Of a stretch of DNA of 35,490 nt, positions 11,309-28,617 are shown piece by piece. The DNA comes from Pelargonium cotyledonis. Its lineage: Eukaryota > Streptophyta > Magnoliopsida > Geraniales > Geraniaceae. The DNA lies in NCBI GenBank assembly GCA_036897625.1, contig JAYMTA010000192.1, positions 1 to 35,490 on the forward strand, in the 5' to 3' direction. The position numbers and the translations under genes are program-made. The notes beneath the pieces are model-generated. The model had not been told where the DNA came from. It saw only the letters and a list, made by a program, of their open reading frames with translations, and searched no databases. The stretch's first letter is position 1; every line of letters begins with the position of its first letter.

Positions 11309-11572
11309 AAATGGAGTTTGAGAAGATACATTTACTGAACTATACTAATGATCGTGCACGCGCAAACCAAACAGAACATGTGGATCTTCTATATATATTG
11401 ATGTTAGACAAATGTTACTCTCATTGCATAGTACAACAATTAAGTCAAAACTACGATACACGAAGAAATGAAACCACATAATTATTTGACGTAAGTACGT
11501 ACCACTAATTCATTAGGTTTGTGACAATGTTATTTCTCGGAACAAAACCCAATCCAATATTGATCACATTAA

Positions 11573-13489
11573 TCACAAGCGCCAAAGTTGGTTGAGTGTC
11601 AGTTGAGGTTTAGAGTAATTTCCAGATATGATGCTTGTTGCAACCACACGATTTGCTGCTTCAGTATAGTGAACTCCATCCCAAATTATAGACTGGGAGA
11701 CATTTTTGCATATGGTGTAACCGGGTTGACCACAAGTTGCTTTTACATTGTAATTATTTGGAGGGCCTCCATAACCACAACAAGCCATTAATGGATCCTT
11801 AAAACCTATTTCAATGATCAGCAAAATGAAGAAAAATTAGCCCACCTGTTACTGTTACATAGACATGCACACACAAAACATAACACGAAGAGAGATGGAA
11901 ATGAAAAATATATAATACCGTATTTCTTGTACTTGGCAAATAGATTGTACTTGATGGTGTAAACATCCACATAGACAATGGTTGAATCCTTGAAAACCGA
12001 CCTCGTTTCCTTACATAGGTTGCGAAGACCTTTATTAAAGGCTTTAGCAACAGCATTGTGAACACGAAGACATCCTATTGAATCAAGATCTCGCTTTGTA
12101 TGGGGATGCAATGCCAGTTCTTTGGGTGAACAACCCATTGGACCAGTGTTGTGTATCCAAAATTTTCTGCCACCATATAAATGAATATTCTACATGTACG
12201 AAATGTTGAAAAATATGAGTGTTCTCTCAACTATACACAAATATCAAGTTTGTTCATTCAACTATTTTAAAATCACCAATGTTATATAGGTAACCCTATA
12301 TTTTGGGATATCTATTAGTTTAGATATCATTGCCGATTTTAAAAATCATCAATGTTGTAGGTAACCCTATTTTTCCAATAATAATACACAGTAATTAGAA
12401 TGAAATGCAAGAAGAAATAATTATAAATAATAATAAAAACTGACCTGAATGGCTAATCTGATTTCATCAAGGTATGATGAGATATTAGCAATGGCAGGTC
12501 CAAAAGTCAAGTTGGATGCATAGAGAGCAAGTAATAGATCATTTTGTCCGATGTCGATCGTGTACACTGCTTTGCGGTAACCATCTTCACCAAATAAACC
12601 CTTCTCTCCATGAGCTACAAGGTCCAGAGATTTGTTCTTGAAGTGAACAAATTGGCGAGCTTGAATGCCCATCACGAAAGGCACAAATTTGGGCAGAGTG
12701 GTAGCACCAGCCACTGCAAAATTCACCCCGCTCGTGAAATTTGGAGCCAATGAGTCCAAATAAGGACTCAAAAATGGCACTTTCAACTCTTCACCTGCAC
12801 AAAAATGAAACAAAAACTTGAGAGCCTTCCTTTACAAGTCACAAGAAAGCCAACAAAGAGAATACATAGTAATGGGCTCACAATACAAATTTGAGTCTTG
12901 CAGAAAGGACTGAGGTAGAGGCTAGCATTGTTATCTATTAAATGACTCAATCCAAAATTAATTGGTTTAGGATAAAGTTTTGAAATAGTAAACAGAACTA
13001 GCAACTTGAGTTTCGGGTTGTAAATGTTCAACTCGAACTCAATTCGCAAGATGTGCACGTTAATGCGAGTTGTAAGTTTCGACAAAAATAAAAGAGTACG
13101 AAAAAAATAAAACAAACGGGATAGATAAAAACTATTTTGAAATTCCTCCAAATAACAATTTCAAAAAGTACTCTCTTTCTAAATAACTTCTCTCTAATTT
13201 TGCAAAATAGAAATGAAGACAGTTATATTGATAAAAGAGTATAGAGAAAAAGAGACTAACAAAAGAAGTCGATGATAAGGCGGCCATTGCCAAAACGGCC
13301 GGTTCCTTTGTGAAAGAAAGTGATCCCATGGGGAAGGCCGATGGGAAGTCCGGTGCCGGCAAGAACTCCTCCGGTGTCCGAGTTTGAATCGCCAAAGTTT
13401 ATTAGTATTGGTCTCAATGAGGCTGAGGTTGAGAGAGTAAACATAGCAACCAAGAGCAAAATGCTCACCCCATTCCTATAACTCACCAT
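11573..13489 (-). CDS. GDSL esterase/lipase (secreted, plant SGNH family)
   Basis: Four coding exons in transcript order: 13489-13261, 12794-12445, 12189-11919, 11805-11573; 360 residues, normal for the family. The start at 13489 is the only ATG before the hydrophobic signal sequence ([13 protein letters not shown], cleavage probably near residue 25). Block [11 protein letters not shown] carries the nucleophile Ser35; block III GQND is at 159-162; block [11 protein letters not shown] supplies Asp326 and His329. Also seen are [23 protein letters not shown] and [12 protein letters not shown], all hallmarks of plant GDSL lipases. The enzyme should hydrolyse ester or acyl substrates in the apoplast; the substrate is unknown. 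Its place between the BOR and ARF genes matches At3g62280, the likely Arabidopsis orthologue. Intron 2 carries a short direct repeat. Confidence 0.94.
12267..12374. repeat. Direct repeat pair in GDSL gene intron 2
   Basis: Two diverged copies of about 35 bases (AAAATCACCAATGTTATATA then GGTAACCCTAT, and AAAAATCATCAATGTTGTA then GGTAACCCTAT) lie about 70 bases apart at 12267-12303 and 12338-12374. They may be the remains of a small local duplication. Confidence 0.5.
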
Positions 13490-13669
13490 TATCACAATCT
13501 CTCTTCACTTCTCTTCTCTATAATCCACCTTTTTTCTATGCCATTTTAAAGAAAAACTCAATTGAAACAATGGAGGGTCCATATCCAATTTGCATCAGCA
13601 TTACTATACTTCATTAATCACTACTAGTCTACTAGTGTCATTTTTTAATTCATTGACTAAACTTCACCA

Positions 13670-13677
13670 TTTATATA
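13670..13677 (-). promoter_or_regulatory. Putative TATA box of the GDSL gene
   Basis: TATATAAA on the minus strand in the context GAGGTATATAAATGG, about 180 bases before the ATG. A transcript start some 30 bases on would give a leader of about 150 bases, a normal size. Confidence 0.5.
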
Positions 13678-14208
13678 CCTCAAGTCTTTGTTTTTTCCTT
13701 CCCTTACTTTAAGTAAGCATTTGATTAATGAATATCTTGAAATTCAAATCTCAAACCCTTAACCATTACTATTTTCACATGCACACAAACAGCAACTTGC
13801 AAAAAATATTTATAATGCAAATTGACTCATAAACAATCATGGCATGTGCCGGATGCCGAGGAAGGGGCACCCAAATCCATATCCAAATCCAAATACTCTT
13901 CCCTATTCTCAAAACCTGCAATCCAGTTACAACATGTGCGACAACAACAACAAAAAATTCAATCGTATTCATTACATGCAACCCCACCAGACAACCCAAA
14001 ATTAGCAGCTATGCATAAGCATCCAATCCATCAACATTTTGGATTTTCCAGGATCATGACTGTAAGTTCAATTGGTTTCCAAATAATTATGAAAATTAAA
14101 AATACAATACATATGTAATACAGTTACAGAATGATCGCAAATCAACAACACTGAAGAACCAAAATTGAATAGAGAGACAGCATTGAAGCAGTGGAGAGAG
14201 AAAGCAGT
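13678..14208. other. Spacer between GDSL promoter and DUF952 gene 3' end
   Basis: Holds distal GDSL promoter and the DUF952 3' UTR. A short run of CCAAAT/CCATAT-like hexamers lies at 13870-13896 and gives a repetitive chance ORF. Nothing else was recognised. Confidence 0.4.
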
Positions 14209-15544
14209 TTAATCAAGCAAACTGCAAGTGAATTGGCCATTTGTTAAAGAAAGCTTCTCTGCTTTTGTAACCACGTCTAAGGGAAGCGGACTGAAGCTCC
14301 GTGATGGACCATAGAAATGAGGGAAGCTATTGGTAGCATCCACAGCTTCATACACCAATCCATCCCCAAGCTGTTGCATATCACAATGTGCATCATGTTA
14401 ATAAAGAGGAGTTGTGAAGACATTATAATTAAGTAATTGAGAGTACAAAGACATGACAAGGAACCAATTAGCAATCATTAACGAAGCGCTTCATTAACAT
14501 CATTATATGAGCAAAGATGAGAAATTCGTCACAATTTGACCAAAGAAATCTATCAAGTTGCAAAGAAAGGATAAAATGGAGCAAGGAGTCAAAAAATAGT
14601 GGATGAGTTGAAACAGGTAAATAGTCAACTCTAATTGAAACTCCAACAATTAATACAGCAAACAAATTCAGTTAACATTTTTCATGGCCTGGTTGGTTCA
14701 ATTGAACATTAAGATAGTGTTTGGATTAGAATCTTTGTTCAGAAACGCGAATCAATTCCCGTGATGGAAATTAAACATTCATCTTCGGATAATTAAGACT
14801 TTTTTGTTCATGAGAATGGATTTGGAATGCAAATCTCATTCCAATTTCCAATCTTGATTCTCATTCCAAAAACTGAATCGTAAGGCTACCTAACTAGCTA
14901 GTATTGATATCTAGATTTGAACATGTGATTCATGTGCAAGTGATGGAGCTATTAGCTAGCAAGCGAGCTAGCTTCAAAAGAATTACAAGGCACTTCTTGA
15001 CCTAAAATTGTTGTCCTCACAAAACATCCATGCATGCACAGATAAATAGAATTTACAAAACTGTTGCCGTATGGAAAACCTATATACAACAATTTCATAA
15101 GAACGATAGAGATAGATTCTCATTCTACATGTTTGTAAATAATTGATGGCCGATTGATTGCTTCTTGCTTTAGAAGAATGTATGTATAGAGAATCATCCA
15201 GAAAATAGTACCTTTTTAGCATCAATTTGAAGGAGATAGAGATCCTCCTTACAATCGAGGAAAAAATTATGTAACGTTGACTTCACCTGCATGCATGACA
15301 TATTACGAAGCAATCAAATCAGCCAAATCACAATCATCATGTAAAGAAGACGATCTAAAATTAGGGCAGAGACCTGATTAAGTTTGCTGAGATGGATACA
15401 ACCAGTGGTCTTGTCGAGTGGTCCGCCATTAGAGGATCCATTGTTCTGCAACTCCTTCCACTCCTTGCTCGTACTGATTCTATAAACAAATTTCACATTC
15501 TCTTCCGATCCATCTCCGGTTCTTGCTTCTTCTTCCCCATTCAT
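14209..15544 (-). CDS. DUF952 domain protein
   Basis: Three coding exons in transcript order: 15544-15374, 15286-15212, 14370-14209; 135 residues from this start. The core FVYRISTSKEWKEL, GCIHLSKLNQV, DLYLLQIDAKKLGDGLVYE and SFPHFYGPSRSFSPLPLDVV is the DUF952 fold, small proteins found in bacteria and plants and sometimes loosely labelled glutathione S-transferase-related; no biochemical role is assigned. An in-frame ATG at 15685 would add 47 residues (MGLTLSK.. with a Gly2/Ser6 pattern that fits N-myristoylation). I prefer 15544 because the extension is low in family character and overlaps two site II (TGGGCY) promoter motifs, but the longer form cannot be excluded. The gene stands head to head with the ARF gene. 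Confidence 0.85.
14715..14890. repeat. Dispersed repeat in DUF952 gene intron 2
   Basis: Begins TAGTGTTTGGATTAGAATC and contains GTTCATGAGAATGGATTTGG and several CATTCC/GGAATG runs, ending near GGCTACC. The same opening recurs at 15946, 22513 and, inverted, near 28843. It looks like a short non-autonomous dispersed element, class not determined. Confidence 0.5.
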
Positions 15545-17632
<2,088 letters not shown>

Positions 17633-18928
17633 CTGAAATTCCTTCCTTCCCTTTTTTTTTATTGCTTATGTCTACTGATTTCAATTTTATAATTGCAGAA
17701 ATAGACGCCATGGCTATGAATTTTAGGTTGCAAGAAGAACGGGGAGTCAAAAGAAACAGTGTTTGTTCTTCAGTAGCCTGGATTATCTACCTAGTCAAGA
17801 GAAGTGTCTTTTATTTAAATACTCTTTTTTGTTTGTTTGTTTGTTTTCGCAAAACATATATAATCTTTTTTTTTTATACAGTATCTAGTTGTTAAATTTC
17901 ATTATTGACTCTCCCCTTTCGTTATACCAAGGTAATAAACTTTTTTTTATCTGTTAATTATTATGGGGAATTATGAATTCTTGAATGATTACCATTTGAT
18001 CTTGCAACATGTCAATGATTAGATGAAATTTTATATTAAATTCTATAATATCTTCAGTGTTACATATTGTGTGACCAATGATATTCTTCATTTACTAGTT
18101 ACTGCAAGGCTAATGCAGAAGATCAAATTCTCTGTTCTGACAACAGTTTTTGTTGCAAATTAATGATTGCTGGCCAAAATATGTTCATCTTCTCCAACAA
18201 GTTCTGAAGGACCTTGTGCATATTGATTTGCTATTTTCTTGAACTACTTGATCTTCCTAAAATACCAAGAAACATTAATTGCTAGCTAGGCTTACGCATG
18301 CATGAAAGAAACATTTTTCTACTTCCACCGACAAACCCATCATATATCCTCTGTTGTAACTTGTTTTTGTCGCCTAATTTTTGTTAAACATGCGAGTGTG
18401 TGGTACTGAGAGAAGTTGAAAGTGGTAGTAGCTAAAACAGTTACTGAGGTCTTAAAGAAGGTTAGGTTTAAGTGATGTATACACTTCATATAATATGAAT
18501 GGGGGTCCGTTAGTAGTTAACATAACTGAAGTATGGTGTCAAAAGAGATGATAATAAATGTATGAACCCTAATCTACCATATTACATTTTTCAAACAATG
18601 AAAATTCAACTACAAGTGTTAATGTGCATCAAAAAGTTATATATTAGCTATACATTCACTTAGGCTATGATGAAAATTGAAAGTTGTTTGGATGGATGGA
18701 TATGAAATTAATCTCATTTTGTATCTTTCACCCTTTCTCCTTGTGTGATATGGGTATATGAATATAATAGAATTAGGAGTAGGATTAGGTTCTCAGTGAA
18801 GCAAAAAATATAATGTGGGTTGTTAGGTCTGGTTGAGTGTAATAAATGTATGTATAGATCTCAGGAGATATATATTGACAGCACAACACCATAGTAAAGC
18901 TTCTTCAACCAACTCATTTACTCAACGC
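17633..18928. other. Spacer between ARF 3' end and LACS1 promoter
   Basis: Holds the ARF 3' UTR (a (GTTT)n run at 17822-17845 and several T-runs) and upstream sequence of LACS1. No coding sequence, RNA gene or clear repeat was found. Confidence 0.45.
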
Positions 18929-19136
18929 TATAAAGGACAATCATTTTACACACATAAAGAGACAGCCTTATCACCATCTCCTCTTAAATTCCTGCATCCC
19001 TCGCATGCACAGCTCAAACACTCTCTGTTCTGACTCTCTAACTGTAAGTTCCTTCTCACTTTCTATTCATCAACTCTCTCTTGTTTCTTATTCATATGTG
19101 CCCATTGTCTTGCTTTACTGAACTCGTCACTTTCAG
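18929..19136 (+). promoter_or_regulatory. LACS1 TATA box, leader and leader intron
   Basis: TATAAA at 18929-18934 would place the transcript start near 18960. The leader then has a good splice donor (AACT|GTAAGT, intron from 19044) and acceptor (CACTTTCAG, ending 19136), followed by 17 bases of leader before the ATG at 19154. Confidence 0.6.
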
Positions 19137-19153
19137 GTCTGAGACTAAGAAGA

Positions 19154-22100
19154 ATGAAGTTGTTTGCAGCTAAAGTAGAGGATGGGAAGGAAGGCCAAGA
19201 TGGGAAGCCATCTGTTGGTCCCATCTATAGAAATCTATTGTCCAAAGATGGGTTCCCTCCACTTGATCCTCAATTGAGCACTTCTTGGAATCTTTTTAGG
19301 TAATTTGAGGTAGTATCTTAATTTTACAGCATGTAAAAATTGAGAACATGTCCCCAATGTCATGTCTTCTATGCTGTAAGAGAGATTTTAACTTTTTTAG
19401 GCCATTTCATGCTGCCTTATGTTTGAGTAAAATTAACATGTCTTTAACTCTTTCCTTGCAGGGCATCTGTCGAGAAGTACCCAGAAAACAAGATGCTTGG
19501 TTGGCGTATATTTGTTGATGGAAAGGTAAAATATCAGTAGTTGCAAAATTATGTAGTCAATTCATAAGTATTTCCACTAATCACTTCATAGAATTATTTG
19601 ACTACTAGGTAGGACCTTATGTATGGAAAACATACAAGGAAGTTTACGAGGATGTAATGAACATTGTTTCTGCATTACTAGCATCTGGTGCTAAGCCTGT
19701 AAGCATAACTATCCCTTGGAGCCTATCATTATATATCTGTGGGCTTTTGTTTTTCCTCTACAACTTCAATGCTTTGCTTTGGATAGGGCTCAAGAATTGG
19801 AATTTATGGAGCAAACTGCCCTCAATGGATTGTGGCAATGGAGGCTTGCAGCGCGCATGGTTTGGTTTGTGTGCCTCTCTATGATACCCTCGGTAAAGTT
19901 CTAAATCTATGACTTTGTGCAGTTTAAGTTTTTTTCATATTCCTTTTTCAAGTACTTGAACTGAACTCTTCATGTGTATGTCTTGGACACAGGGCCAAGT
20001 GCTGTAGAATTTATAATAGATGACGCAGAGGTTGATTTTGTCTTTGTCCAAAACAAGAAAGTAAAAGAAGTGAGAATCCAGAAAACTGCTTATCACTGAC
20101 AATGCTCTCTTCTTTTTTGTCACATATGAAAATTTATTTGTCGTGGTTTGTTCTGACTTGAAACTTGCCTCTGCAGCTACTGAGTCCTAGTTGTAAATCT
20201 GCTAAACGGCTGAAATGTAAGAACAATTAGATAAATTTTATTACTCAATTGCTTGAAGCATTTGACTCAATCTGATTGTGGTTGCACTTGCAGCAATCAT
20301 TTGCTTCACTTCATTGAAAGAGGAAGAGAAAGATAACGCTGCGGGCTATGGATCAAAGTCTTACTCATGGGATGAGTTCCTTTCACTGGTTAGTTATGTG
20401 TGTGTGTGTCGAGTGCAAAGAGTTATCCAATTTTGGGTGCTTTAATATGTCAGTAGATGAAGCTAAAGCTTGTGCTGACCTGTTGATTTTTCATATTCTT
20501 TATTTTGTGGTGCTGAGCTTCAAGGATCTGTTTTTCAGGGGAAAAGGAATCCATCGGAAAATTTTCCACCTCAGCCAGTTGACATTTGCACCATAATGTA
20601 CACAAGTGGTACCAGTGGAGATCCTAAAGGGGTTGTGTTAACTCATGAAACAATCGCCGCATTCATAAAAGGAATGGATCTCTTCATGGAACAGTTTGAA
20701 GACAAGGTGAATATAATGCCGATATGTTATCCACACTTGTAATACCGATTTATCCATAGTCTAATGTGTCGTATATAGTATATTGGTTCTCTTATTTGAG
20801 TAACATTTTGCTCTCAGTAACACATTTCCTGTGCAATTATCTTTGACTTTGTGAAGATGACAGTGGATGATGTGTATCTATCTTTTTTGCCCCTTGCTCA
20901 TATAATGGACCGTGTGACTGAGGAATATTTTTTTTCCAAGGGTGCTTCTGTTGGCTTCTATCATGGGGTATGTTGATGAAAGTCGACTTAACAAGTTTGG
21001 TCTCATGTCTATAGATTACCATAGACCTATGCTGATTTTCTTGTTGAAGGATTTGAATGCACTGAGGGACGATATAATGGAGTTGAAACCTACTTTTCTA
21101 GCTGGTGTACCTCGAGTTTTTGAAAGAATTCACGAAGGCATGTAAATGCAAGATTCATAATATAGAATGACATGTACGAACAAACTTGCGATTTTATAAG
21201 TTCTTTATTTCAGGTATTAAAAAAGCAGTACAAGAACTGAATCCAGTAAGGAGGAGTGTTTTCGGCTACCTCTATAAATAGTAAGTTGATTTTCAATGTA
21301 TTTGAACAAATAGTTGGTCAAAAAGCAATTGATTTATGATCTAATAATGTTGAAACTCTGATTGCTATACAGTAAACTTGGCTGGATGAATTCTGGGTAT
21401 AAACACCGAGAAGCATCCCGATTGGCGGATCTGTTAGCTTTCAGGAAGGTGAAATATTTTCTCGTCTCACGAATATATGATTTTTCGAAACTTTAAACAT
21501 GTCACCAGCATTTCCCTAAGACTGCTTTGATTTAACTTTTTCTTTTTATATGTTTAGGTTAAAGCTAAGCTAGGAGGTAGGATTCGACTGATAGTATCTG
21601 GAGGCGCGCCCTTGAGCCCTGAGGTTGAAGAGTTTTTGCGAGTCACTTCATGTGCCTTCGTAGTTCAAGGCTACGGTAAATTCTTGAATACTTCAGTTAG
21701 TTTATATGTATATGATCACTTGCATAATTGCATGGCATTGCATCATGATCCATTCAGGTTTGACAGAAACTTGTGGACCAACTACACAAGGCTTTCCGGA
21801 TGAAATGTGCATGCTTGGAACTGTTGGCGCCGTTTCTGTATATAACGAGCTGCGCCTGGAGGAGGTCCCGGATATGGGTTACAACCCACTTGCGAATCCT
21901 TCACGTGGCGAGATTTGTGTGAGAGGGAAAACTATATTTTCAGGATATTACAAGAATCCCGAACTGACCAGAGAGAGTATGCAAGATGGATGGTTTCATA
22001 CAGGTTAATTCAAGGACAGTTTTGCATTCAAAGCTTGTGTCGTGTTATGTTACTAAAGTTCTTTGCTTTTTCAGGGGATATTGCAGAAATAGATCCTAAT

Positions 22101-22882
22101 GGAGTTGTGAGGATTATTGATAGGAAGAAGAATCTTATAAAACTGTCCCAAGGAGAGTATGTTGCACTTGAGTATCTGGAAAACGTTTATGGCATCACTC
22201 CCATCGTTGAAGATGTGAGCATCTTTTTCAACTCTCGTGAATTCACCAAGAAAATTTGATTACTGATTGTGTTTTGTTTTTTGGTGTTTTTAGATTTGGA
22301 TTTATGGGAACAGCTTCAAGTCATGTCTGATAGCAGTAGTTGTGCCAAATGAAGAAAACACCAAAAGCTGGGCATATAAGAATGGTCACATGGGTTCCAT
22401 GTCTGAACTATGTTCTCTTCAACAGCTACAGAGTCAGGTCCTCCAAGAATTCAAGCTCACGGCTGAGAGAAACAAGGTTTGTTTTGTTTTGTGTTCTATG
22501 AAATGAACTGAAGTAGCATTTGGATTATAATTATTGTTCACAAATGGGAATCAAGAACTCATTCCCATTCCCATTCCAAAAGATTAACCCATGAAACCAA
22601 CCTTATATGTTTGATGATCCAGCTGAGAGGTTTTGAGTGCATCAAAGGGGTCATTTTGGAACCTAACCTGTTTGATATGGAGAGAGATTTTGTGACAGCA
22701 ACAATGAAGAAGAAAAGAAACAAACTGTTTCAGTACTACAAGGTATGTTGAATAACTTCTCTTCACATACACAGAGTTTCTGTGACTTTTATGGCAATAT
22801 AAATAGCTCACGAGCCCTTTTTAACATTTTGTAGGGTGAAATTGATGAGCTCTACCAAAATTTGATCAATGGGGTGATGTGA
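19154..22882 (+). CDS. LACS1: Long-chain acyl-CoA synthetase, LACS1/CER8 type
   Basis: Eighteen coding exons: 19154-19299, 19462-19525, 19609-19698, 19787-19892, 19993-20069, 20177-20216, 20294-20388, 20539-20706, 20857-20967, 21050-21137, 21214-21280, 21373-21448, 21558-21675, 21758-22003, 22075-22214, 22294-22476, 22623-22742, 22835-22882; 660 residues, the length I recall for Arabidopsis LACS1. Seen: AMP-binding motif [11 protein letters not shown] (227-237), GGAPLSPE (391-398), YGLTET (415-420), DGWFHTGD and [19 protein letters not shown]. The enzyme activates fatty acids with ATP and CoA; LACS1 works at the ER on very long chains for cuticular wax. Intron 10 starts with GC (GAAG|GCATGT); no GT nearby keeps the frame. 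Its place beside the PRP43-like helicase matches At2g47240/At2g47250, which supports orthology to LACS1 over other LACS genes. Confidence 0.95.
22513..22592 (+). repeat. Dispersed repeat in LACS1 intron 16
   Basis: Opens GTAGCATTTGGATTATAAT and contains GTTCACAAATGGGAATCAAG and CATTCCCATTCCCATTCC, like the copies at 14715 and 15946. Shorter than the copy at 14715. Confidence 0.45.
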
Positions 22883-23648
22883 AGACCTAGCTTTTGAGCA
22901 TTACATTTAGATATAGTAGTTGGGACAGTCTTTTGACTATGCTTGCATACAATACCTTCCTATGTAATTTTTTTGGCATTTTTAAAGATAATTCCCTTAC
23001 TTGGGAACTACAAGTAGTTGAGTATATCATAAGTCTTCATTGTATTTTTCTTTGAATTTGAAGAAGCAATAGTATATTTCTTATTTCGGATAGATAAACA
23101 ACAATTATGAATCAACATCTGGTTATGATGGCCCAAACGTATGCCTACACTATTATTATCAATTTTAATAAAAATATTTAATCTCTCCTTGTGCTACGCA
23201 CATAACATTCTTTGACTTTCGATAGGACGGGAAGCCAACACGACGATACAGTAAATGACAACCATCGCCATTAACATCAACTTTTTAAAAGTTGATGGCC
23301 AAATGGTTCTTAAATCCTTCCACAATAAACTGAATTCCACATGAAAACAAACAATTTGTTGTGTACGTGTATAAGGGACAGATTACTCATATGTATCTAA
23401 CTTGCTAACAACTAAAATTCAGATTTTAGAAAATGAAACAACCATATTCTGTGAATACAGCACAAACTTTAGCAGTCACTACAAAACCAATTACCCCCAA
23501 TAACTGGTACATGATATTTGCTAGTCTTTCCCCTGTAGTAAATCAGGCTCTAGCTCCACTTGGGAGTGCCAAAAAAGATGTGTATTACATTCAAGCTCCC
23601 AATAGATAACATTAGCATGAACCAAAACTATAAAGGAATGGATGCATC
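22883..23648. other. Convergent spacer, LACS1 3' end to helicase 3' end
   Basis: Both flanking genes end here, so the stretch should be two 3' UTRs plus spacer. No coding or repeat structure recognised. Confidence 0.45.
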
Positions 23649-27367
<3,719 letters not shown>

Positions 27368-27455
27368 CAAAAGACCCTCACCACCGCTTAGATTTGGATC
27401 CGAATCGAAGATTCTGAAGCGCGCCTTCGTGAATTATTGCACTGAATGTCAGCGC

Positions 27456-27674
27456 AAACCCTAGAAGGTTGAGAGAGAAGAAGAGCAAGGTTAGGGCAAT
27501 TGTATCAATTTATATAAACGAGCCAAGAGAAGAGAAGTGGCGGTATAAAACTGTTAAGAAACCTCTAACCAACCAACCGACACGTTGAAGCCCATAAGAT
27601 TTTAGGCTTTAGGCCCATAAAGTTTTGGGCTTTAAGACCATAACTTAAAACCAAGGTCCATGATTGAGGGCCCA
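27456..27674 (-). promoter_or_regulatory. Telo-box and site II cluster, helicase promoter
   Basis: AAACCCTAG (27456-27464) lies about 90 bases upstream of the helicase ATG. Four site II motifs (TGGGCY or its complement) follow at 27589-27594, 27612-27617, 27626-27631 and 27669-27674. Telo-box plus site II is the well-known promoter layout of plant ribosomal-protein and ribosome-biogenesis genes, bound by TCP-type factors. Confidence 0.65.
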
Positions 27675-28004
27675 ATAAGCTCAAGAAAGACCAACTACAG
27701 TATAAAATGTGATGGTTTCACATGTGTGAGTTTATGTGAAGTTGTATGAGTGATTTTAAAAAATTCATAAACACCCGCTTCAAAACCAAGCACATCTTAT
27801 ATGATCTGAACCCACTGCATAAATTTTGATAATCACATATTTAAATTCAAATTGGCGGTTCTAACACTAATGAATAGCATTAAATATTAACACTCCACCG
27901 TCGTTACACAGTTTCTAACATTTCTCATATAGTTGCATTTCTTCATTTTGCTTACTCAAAAACATTCAGAAATCACAAATAAAACTCAAAAACACGAGCA
28001 AAAC
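27675..28004. other. Spacer between helicase promoter and exonuclease-like copy A
   Basis: AT-rich, no coding sequence or repeat recognised; includes the presumed 3' UTR of copy A. Confidence 0.4.
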
Positions 28005-28617
28005 CTACATTATCTGTTTAAGCAGCTTATCACCAATCCTATAACAAACATAAGCATCAATGCAAGCAATTCTAACAACCTCATTATCAAGAACCCTAGA
28101 CTCCAAATTTTTCCAAGGAACACTCCTTGGCTTGCACACAGGAAGCTCCACCAATCCACCAGCCAGAGCCTTCAACCCAACATTCCCATGAAAACTCAGT
28201 GGAAAATGAATCTCGGCCAACTTTTTAACATCGAGAACCTTCTTCCCCAAGTCAAGCCCAAACTCACTCCTCAACTTCTCCACAACATCCTCAGCCTCCA
28301 CCTCCCACAAATTTGAACTTCGGGTTGCTTAAAAAGTTGATGATGCCTTTTGGGATCCCACAGTTCATGTGCGAAAGTTGGAGTATCAGACAATTGGTGT
28401 CTACACATAGCTGCAAGGTTGCTGTAGAGTTGGTGAGTGATCTGAGAGGATGTGGACTCCACTTGCAGTTGAGACCTACTATGATGATTTGATGATGATT
28501 CTTGTACTTGGATTCAACATGTTCAACCCAGTTGTCTGCTACAAAAGCATTGTCTGTCACAGTAGCTTCTATGGTTTTTCCAGCATATGAGACCATGTGA
28601 GTGTACAACATTTTCAC
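28005..28617 (-). pseudogene. WRN-exonuclease-like copy A, frame broken once
   Basis: The N-terminal part (28617-28291) reads TIEATVTDNAFVADNW, IIIVGLNCKWSP, STATLQLCVDTNCLILQL and FLSNPKFKFVGG, which is the start of a plant WRN-like 3'-5' exonuclease (RNase D/DEDDy superfamily). Near 28300-28310 the family sequence shifts to another frame and goes on as EDVVEKLRSEFGLDLG to RIACIDAYVCYRIGDKLL, ending in TAG at 28005. A single base-count change in the G-rich run GTGGGAGGTGGAGG would explain this. Motif I Asp and Glu (normally GLDxEW) are Asn and Lys, and the motif III Tyr is Ile, so exonuclease activity is unlikely even if the frame were intact. No intron. It is the most diverged copy of the array. 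It could be a recent pseudogene or carry an assembly error. Confidence 0.75.

Larger units (their letters stand above)
9672..11572. other. Spacer between BOR1 promoter and GDSL gene 3' end
   Basis: About 1.9 kb without any recognisable coding sequence. It should contain distal BOR1 promoter sequence and the 3' UTR of the GDSL gene. Two small structures were seen: an imperfect hairpin at 11141-11176 and, at about 11272-11308, a partial copy of the repeat found in the ARF intron. Everything else appears to be unstructured AT-rich DNA. Confidence 0.5.

Noticed and set aside
12225-12374. Possible mobile element in GDSL intron 2
   Set aside because: Only a short diverged direct repeat is present, with no terminal inverted repeats or target duplication.
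13822-14118. Open frames with repetitive residues (WIWIWIW on the minus strand)
   Set aside because: They come from a short CCAAAT/CCATAT-type repeat and have no homology or splice support.
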